Assembly (NCBI RefSeq): GCF_048892425.1
Contig: NZ_JBLZHU010000002.1
Location: forward strand, 1 to 64,000
Direction of reading: 5' to 3'
Source of the DNA: Pacificispira sp002696645
Lineage (GTDB): Bacteria; Pseudomonadota; Alphaproteobacteria; UBA8366; Aestuariispiraceae
DNA: 64,000 bases
Shown: piece by piece, positions 60,659 through 64,000 of the stretch
Layout of the letters: each line of letters opens with the position of its first letter
Position numbering within the stretch: the stretch's first letter is position 1
Made by a program: the position numbers and the translations under genes
The notes under the pieces: generated by a model
Seen by the model: only the letters and a program-made list of their open reading frames with translations
Told to the model about the DNA's origin: nothing
Databases searched by the model: none

Positions 60659-60964
60659 GGTTCTTCCCTTCTTCGTTATTCAGAAAGGTGCCCGATAGCA
60701 CCCGTTTCGTCGGGCGGGCATATAGCAGGGGAACCGCCGCCCGGCAAGGCGTTGGCGCTTTTCACTCTAAACCGGTCAAACATCCGTCAGGAAAGAAAAA
60801 TCAGGTCTAACATGAGAAATTAACCACAACAAATTGCGTCTGCACCTAATTTTACCCTCGACATAAAGCGCAAATCACTACAGTTAGTATGTGAATACAG
60901 TATGGGGCATAGTATTATTTTTAACACAGGCCTCATCCACAGACGACAAACTTTGGTGGGTCCA
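60659..60964. other. divergent region between ahcY and the OmpA gene
   Basis: No gene is visible in these 306 bases. The ahcY leader contains a GGTGC-CCGATA-GCACC hairpin (60687-60702) and competing GCCCG/CGGGC pairings, but no match to SAH, SAM or other riboswitches that I can recognise. The OmpA side is AT-rich with no clear promoter hexamers. Confidence 0.4.
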
Positions 60965-62104
60965 ATGAAACGCATCCTTCTGACCTCTGCAGCAACGATC
61001 GGGGCCTTGTGCCTGAGTATCGGCGCGACACAGGCGCGCGAAGACGGTTTCTATATTGGTGTGGGTGCCGGATACAATCTTCCGCACGAGCAGGACCTTG
61101 ATGTCACGAATGCGGATCAGAACATCGAACATTCCGGCGGACCGGGCGGATTGGCAACATTCGGGTTCAAATATGAAGAAGGTTGGCGCGCGGAACTGGA
61201 AGCAGGCTATCGCAGCAGCGCCGTCGACAGTATTTCCGGCGCCTCCGGGAATGGGGATGTTGACGCCTGGACCCTGATCGTGAACGGGTTGTACGATTTC
61301 GAGGCAGATGGCTTTACCCCCTATGTCGGGGTTGGGGCCGGGGTTGCCTATGTCAATTTTGATGGCGTCAGCCCGATTGGCACGGCAGGTGGTGGCACCA
61401 CATCCCTGAATGAAAAATCTGAACCTGCACTGGCCCTTCAGGCCTTGGCCGGTGTGTCAGTTGACCTGACCGACAGTCTTGCCTTGACCGGTCAGTATAA
61501 CTTCCTGGCCATCCCGGAAGTTCATGCAACCACGGTCAATGGCACCGATACACGGTCAGAGTTTTACAATCACATGTTCACCGTCGGGCTGCGCTATAGC
61601 TTCCCTGTCGGGAAATCCATGGCGGCGGCGGACCCTGAACCAGAACCAATGCCCGCAAAAGCAGCTGTTGAGATCGCACCAGAACCTGTCGCAGAACCAG
61701 AGCCGCTGCCTCCTATCGCAGAAGCCCCGCCACCGCCGCCGCCACCACCCCCCGCCGTGGAAGAGCCGGAAATCACCCGCAATTTCCTGGTCTATTTCGA
61801 TTGGGACAAAGCAGAGCTGTCCCCCGCGACAGAAGCAATCCTGCGCCAGGCGGCAAAATATGCAGAAGACGGCAAAGTTGCCCGTATCATACTGACCGGG
61901 CATGCAGATACGTCCGGTCCCAAGGCCTATAACATGACCCTGTCCCAGAAGCGTTCGGATCAGGTCCGCGCCATGCTGGTGCAACTGGGGCAGCCGGCGA
62001 CCGGGATTGTCACCTTCGCGCGCGGCGAAGCCGAGCCACTGGTTGATACGGGCGACGGCGTACGCGAAGCCAAGAACCGCCGGGTTGAGATTGTCCTGGA
62101 ATAA
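60965..62104 (+). CDS. OmpA-family outer membrane protein
   Basis: A 379-residue outer membrane protein. The signal peptide MKRILLTSAATIGALCLSIGATQA is followed by an eight-stranded beta-barrel (about 25-220, ending in RYSF), a proline- and glutamate-rich linker with a run of nine prolines, and a C-terminal OmpA domain (about 285-378) with YFDWDKAELSPA, LTGHADTSGP and NRRVEI that binds peptidoglycan. It ties the outer membrane to the cell wall. The ATG at 60965 was chosen because the signal peptide begins there. Confidence 0.93.
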   Translation: MKRILLTSAATIGALCLSIGATQAREDGFYIGVGAGYNLPHEQDLDVTNADQNIEHSGGPGGLATFGFKYEEGWRAELEAGYRSSAVDSISGASGNGDVDAWTLIVNGLYDFEADGFTPYVGVGAGVAYVNFDGVSPIGTAGGGTTSLNEKSEPALALQALAGVSVDLTDSLALTGQYNFLAIPEVHATTVNGTDTRSEFYNHMFTVGLRYSFPVGKSMAAADPEPEPMPAKAAVEIAPEPVAEPEPLPPIAEAPPPPPPPPPAVEEPEITRNFLVYFDWDKAELSPATEAILRQAAKYAEDGKVARIILTGHADTSGPKAYNMTLSQKRSDQVRAMLVQLGQPATGIVTFARGEAEPLVDTGDGVREAKNRRVEIVLE

Positions 62105-62150
62105 TCCACGCCATGCATTTGCGGTAATATCCACAGCTTGACGATATCCC

Positions 62151-62203
62151 GTGTTGTCGCCACAACACTATGGTCACATGCATTCCCATGTGCGTAACCA
62201 TAG
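62151..62203. promoter_or_regulatory. two adjacent hairpins after the OmpA gene
   Basis: GTGTTGT-CGCC-ACAACAC (62151-62168) is followed by CTATGGT (62168-62174) pairing with ACCATAG (62197-62203), with inner CACATG/CATGTG. They lack a T-run, so they may protect the OmpA message or act as a factor-aided terminator. Confidence 0.5.
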
Positions 62204-62204
62204 C

Positions 62205-62333
62205 CGTTTACTTGGGGTTTGTGGTTGTTTGACTAGCAAATACGTCGGCGCAAACGAGGCCGCTTACTTGAGATTTGTGGTTGTTTGACTAGCAAATACG
62301 TCGGCGCAAACGAGGCCGCTTACTTGGGATTTG
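62205..62333. repeat. 56-bp tandem repeat, 2.3 copies, upstream of ccmA
   Basis: Unit starts at 62205, 62261 and, truncated, at 62317. The second unit differs from the first at three positions at the left end and is otherwise identical (GTGGTTGTTTGACTAGCAAA then TACGTCGGCGCAAACGAGGC). The last partial copy ends eight bases before the ccmA ATG, so the array is part of the ccmA leader. Confidence 0.9.
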
Positions 62334-62340
62334 CTTTGGC

Positions 62341-62985
62341 ATGGCACGATTGACAGCGACCTCTCTGACCTGTTTGCGCGGACCCAGGCTGGTGTTCGAA
62401 GGCCTGGATTTTTCGCTGGACGCAGGTGACGCCCTGCTGCTGACCGGTCCAAATGGTAGTGGAAAGTCCAGCCTGTTGCGCTTACTGGCCGGATTGCTAT
62501 CCCCATTAGATGGTCAGATAACCGCAAACGGTCGCCCTATTTCAGACGATATGGAAGGCCACCGCGCCGCCACCGCCTATCTGGGGCATCTGGATCCCGT
62601 CAAATCGACATTGAGTGTTCAGGAAAACGCCCGGTTCTGGGCGACCTTGCTGGGCACGCCGGACCGGGTTGATGCAGCACTTGCCACCTTGAACCTGACA
62701 GAGCTGGCTGCGCTATCGGGCCGTGTTCTGTCCTCAGGCCAGCGCCGCCGCTTGTCCTTAACGCGCCTGTTGCTAAGCCCCGCAGATCTGTGGTTACTGG
62801 ATGAACCCACCGTGGGGCTGGATACAAATGCCGTTGCCACCGTTGAACAGATGGTGATGGATCATCGGGCCCAGGGCGGCGTTGTTATCCTGTCGACCCA
62901 TATCGAATTCCAGCTACCAGGTGCAAAAACCCTGGATCTAGGAGATTTCACCCCGGCCGCGTTTCGATCGGAGGCGCCGGTATGA
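62341..62985 (+). CDS. ccmA: heme exporter ATP-binding protein CcmA
   Basis: A 214-residue ABC ATPase of cytochrome c maturation system I. Walker A is LTGPNGSGKSSLLRLLAGL, signature LSSGQRRRL, Walker B LWLLDEPTVGLD. CcmA powers release of holo-CcmE from CcmCD. The ATG at 62341 has no clear ribosome site because the tandem repeat reaches almost to it. Its stop overlaps ccmB in ATGA. Confidence 0.95.
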   Translation: MARLTATSLTCLRGPRLVFEGLDFSLDAGDALLLTGPNGSGKSSLLRLLAGLLSPLDGQITANGRPISDDMEGHRAATAYLGHLDPVKSTLSVQENARFWATLLGTPDRVDAALATLNLTELAALSGRVLSSGQRRRLSLTRLLLSPADLWLLDEPTVGLDTNAVATVEQMVMDHRAQGGVVILSTHIEFQLPGAKTLDLGDFTPAAFRSEAPV

Positions 62986-63662
62986 CAGATTTCCTGGCCG
63001 GCTTTTATGCCGTTCTGATCCGCGACCTGCGATTGGCCTTGCGTCAAAGCGCGGACCTGGCGCTGGTACTGGGGTTTTTCACCATTGCCGCCTCGCTGTT
63101 TCCATTCGGGGTTGGCCCCGCGCCGGAGACCCTGGCCCGCATCGCGCCCGGTGTGATCTGGGTTCTGGCTTTGTTATCCGTCATGCTGTCGCTGGACCGG
63201 CTGTTTGAACAGGACCTGGCGGATGGCAGCCTGGAACAGATGGTCCTGACGCCCCGTCCCCTGGTGCTGACAGTGCTGGCAAAGGCCCTGGCGCATTGGT
63301 TGACCACCGGTCTGCCGCTGATCGCAATTACCCCCGTGATTGGGATTTTATTGAATTTTCCCCCCGCCGGTTATGGCACATTGTTGATTGGCCTGGCCCT
63401 GGGAACGCCCAGCCTGAGCCTGATCGGGGCGGTCGGGGCGGCCTTGACCCTGGGGGCCAGACGGGCCGGTTTGCTGATCGCCCTGCTGGTCCTGCCCCTG
63501 TATATCCCGATCCTGATCTTTGGCGTGACGGCGGTCGATTCCGTCCTGACCGGCTTTGAAGCGCGGGCGCATTTTCTATATCTGGCGGCGATTTTAGTCG
63601 CGGCAATACCGCTGGCCCCGCTGGCCGCCGCCGCTGCCGTGCGACATGGTGTCGAGGGATAA
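62982..63662 (+). CDS. ccmB: heme exporter membrane protein CcmB
   Basis: A 226-residue protein with six membrane helices and the CcmB features IRDLRLALRQSADLALVLGFF and LDRLFEQDLADGSLEQMVL. It forms the membrane part of the CcmAB transporter. Four-base overlap with ccmA. The following gap of 190 bases before ccmC is unusually long for this operon and holds short repeats. Confidence 0.95.
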   Translation: MTDFLAGFYAVLIRDLRLALRQSADLALVLGFFTIAASLFPFGVGPAPETLARIAPGVIWVLALLSVMLSLDRLFEQDLADGSLEQMVLTPRPLVLTVLAKALAHWLTTGLPLIAITPVIGILLNFPPAGYGTLLIGLALGTPSLSLIGAVGAALTLGARRAGLLIALLVLPLYIPILIFGVTAVDSVLTGFEARAHFLYLAAILVAAIPLAPLAAAAAVRHGVEG

Positions 63663-63783
63663 CGGAAGGGATGGCGTTTTTGCCCGGACTTTCCTAAATT
63701 GAATAACGAAATCAAGGTGCACGTCGCGACGAGAATGTGTAGAGATAAAGACATTCCGATACAGGAATGCAAAATCAGCCCGA

Positions 63784-63842
63784 CGGGCACCCATAAGGCG
63801 GGCAATCACCCGGCGGGCATCCACAAACGGGCATCCATCAGG
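63784..63842. repeat. degenerate 15-bp repeats upstream of ccmC
   Basis: Four copies of a CGGGCA(C/T)CCA-like unit occur at roughly 15-base intervals (CGGGCACCCATAAG, CGGGCAATCACCCGG, CGGGCATCCACAAA, CGGGCATCCATCAG). They end about ten bases before the ccmC start. The remaining part of the 190-base gap shows no gene. Confidence 0.55.
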
Positions 63843-63852
63843 GTGGAATGAT

Positions 63853-64000
63853 ATGCATCGGTTTGCCAATCCCAGTCAGTTCATGCGCGTGGCAGAGGCG
63901 ATGCTGCCCTGGATGGTCGCCCTGTGCATCCCGTTGATGGGGGCTGGCCTGTATTTCGGGCTATGGGCGTCTCCCGCCGATTATCAGCAATCTGACACTG
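63853..64000 (+). CDS. ccmC: heme exporter CcmC, 3' end cut by window edge
   Basis: The first 49 codons read MHRFANPSQFMRVAEAMLPW followed by MVALCIPLMGAGLYFGLWAS and PADYQQSDT, which match the N-terminus and first membrane helix of CcmC up to the conserved PADYQQ stretch. CcmC loads heme onto CcmE. The gene runs off the window. GGTGGA lies seven bases upstream of the ATG. Confidence 0.9.
   Translation, partial: MHRFANPSQFMRVAEAMLPWMVALCIPLMGAGLYFGLWASPADYQQSDT

Noticed and set aside
60659..60730. SAH riboswitch in the ahcY leader
   Set aside because: Hairpins exist, but the conserved SAH-riboswitch core sequence is not recognisable.
59281..62333. CRISPR array suspicion for the 31-bp and 56-bp repeats
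   Set aside because: The 31-bp array has 9-base spacers that resemble each other, and the 56-bp units are contiguous with no spacers. No cas genes are present.
1..64000. Prophage, insertion sequence or integrative element
   Set aside because: No transposase, integrase, phage structural gene or attachment-site duplication next to tRNA-Leu was found.

Overview
This window comes from an alphaproteobacterial chromosome, probably Rhodospirillales-like; I cannot name the genus from sequence alone. Support comes from an Irr-type Fur regulator with an iron-control-element-like site, a DivL-type tyrosine kinase homologue, a large CobN, the ahcY / divL / amgK / murU / addB / addA / trxA neighbourhood, an NDUFS6-like zinc-finger protein and moderately high GC. 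It is almost all housekeeping DNA. I see no prophage, insertion sequence, integrase or CRISPR array. Accessory features are small: a HEPN-protein gene pair, a ParD/ParE-like toxin-antitoxin pair, short palindromic and tandem repeats, and one structured block without a clear gene.

Layout. 1-4.0 kb: a truncated hypothetical gene, pckA, a HugZ-like protein and a DMT exporter. 4.0-10.8 kb: a minus-strand run that starts with a winged-helix/Rossmann regulator and a NusG-like elongation factor. It continues with a WbpL/WbpV/WbpM-like trio that would start an N-acetylquinovosamine-type surface glycan, and ends in purH. Two 15-bp palindromes sit in its promoter. 11-13.7 kb: fabA-fabB-fabI, for anaerobic-type unsaturated fatty acid synthesis. 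13.8-18.6 kb: an unknown periplasmic protein divergent from cobN. 18.6-22.7 kb: the HEPN pair, a structured non-coding block, a GcvA-like LysR gene with an inverted repeat over its start, palindromic repeats, and a CoA-ester lyase/RidA pair. 22.8-29.4 kb: N-formylglutamate amidohydrolase, rpmJ (41 codons), an S9 peptidase, a MoCF/CinA-type protein, tRNA-Leu(UAA), and a MarR regulator divergent from a DUF1428/GST pair, with an operator inside a consensus promoter.

29.8-37.7 kb: a membrane EAL phosphodiesterase, a FolD homologue lacking the catalytic lysine coupled to a class V aminotransferase-like protein, a MATE exporter, a 2-hydroxyacid dehydrogenase, an SH3 protein and the toxin-antitoxin pair. 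37.7-41 kb: rubrerythrin, a CCG-domain Fe-S protein and DUF3501, probably one operon under Irr control, with irr immediately upstream. 41-46.7 kb: a bifunctional penicillin-binding protein, an ABC ATPase / lipoprotein hydrolase / AruH-like aminotransferase operon, and the zinc-finger protein. 46.8-60.7 kb: the conserved trxA-addA-addB-murU-amgK block and divL-ahcY, split by an opposite-strand ferredoxin-NADP reductase where tsaE is usually expected. 60.9-64 kb: an OmpA-family protein, a 56-bp tandem repeat, and ccmA-ccmB-ccmC, with ccmC cut by the window edge.

How the genes fit together. Several themes recur: iron and redox control (Irr, rubrerythrin, heme export for cytochrome c), envelope building (surface glycan start, PBP, peptidoglycan recycling by AmgK/MurU, OmpA) and cell-cycle signalling (DivL). 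The most useful new leads are the altered FolD plus aminotransferase pair, the regulated glycan module with twin operators, the HEPN pair with its adjacent structured block, and the three tandem-repeat arrays at gene ends.
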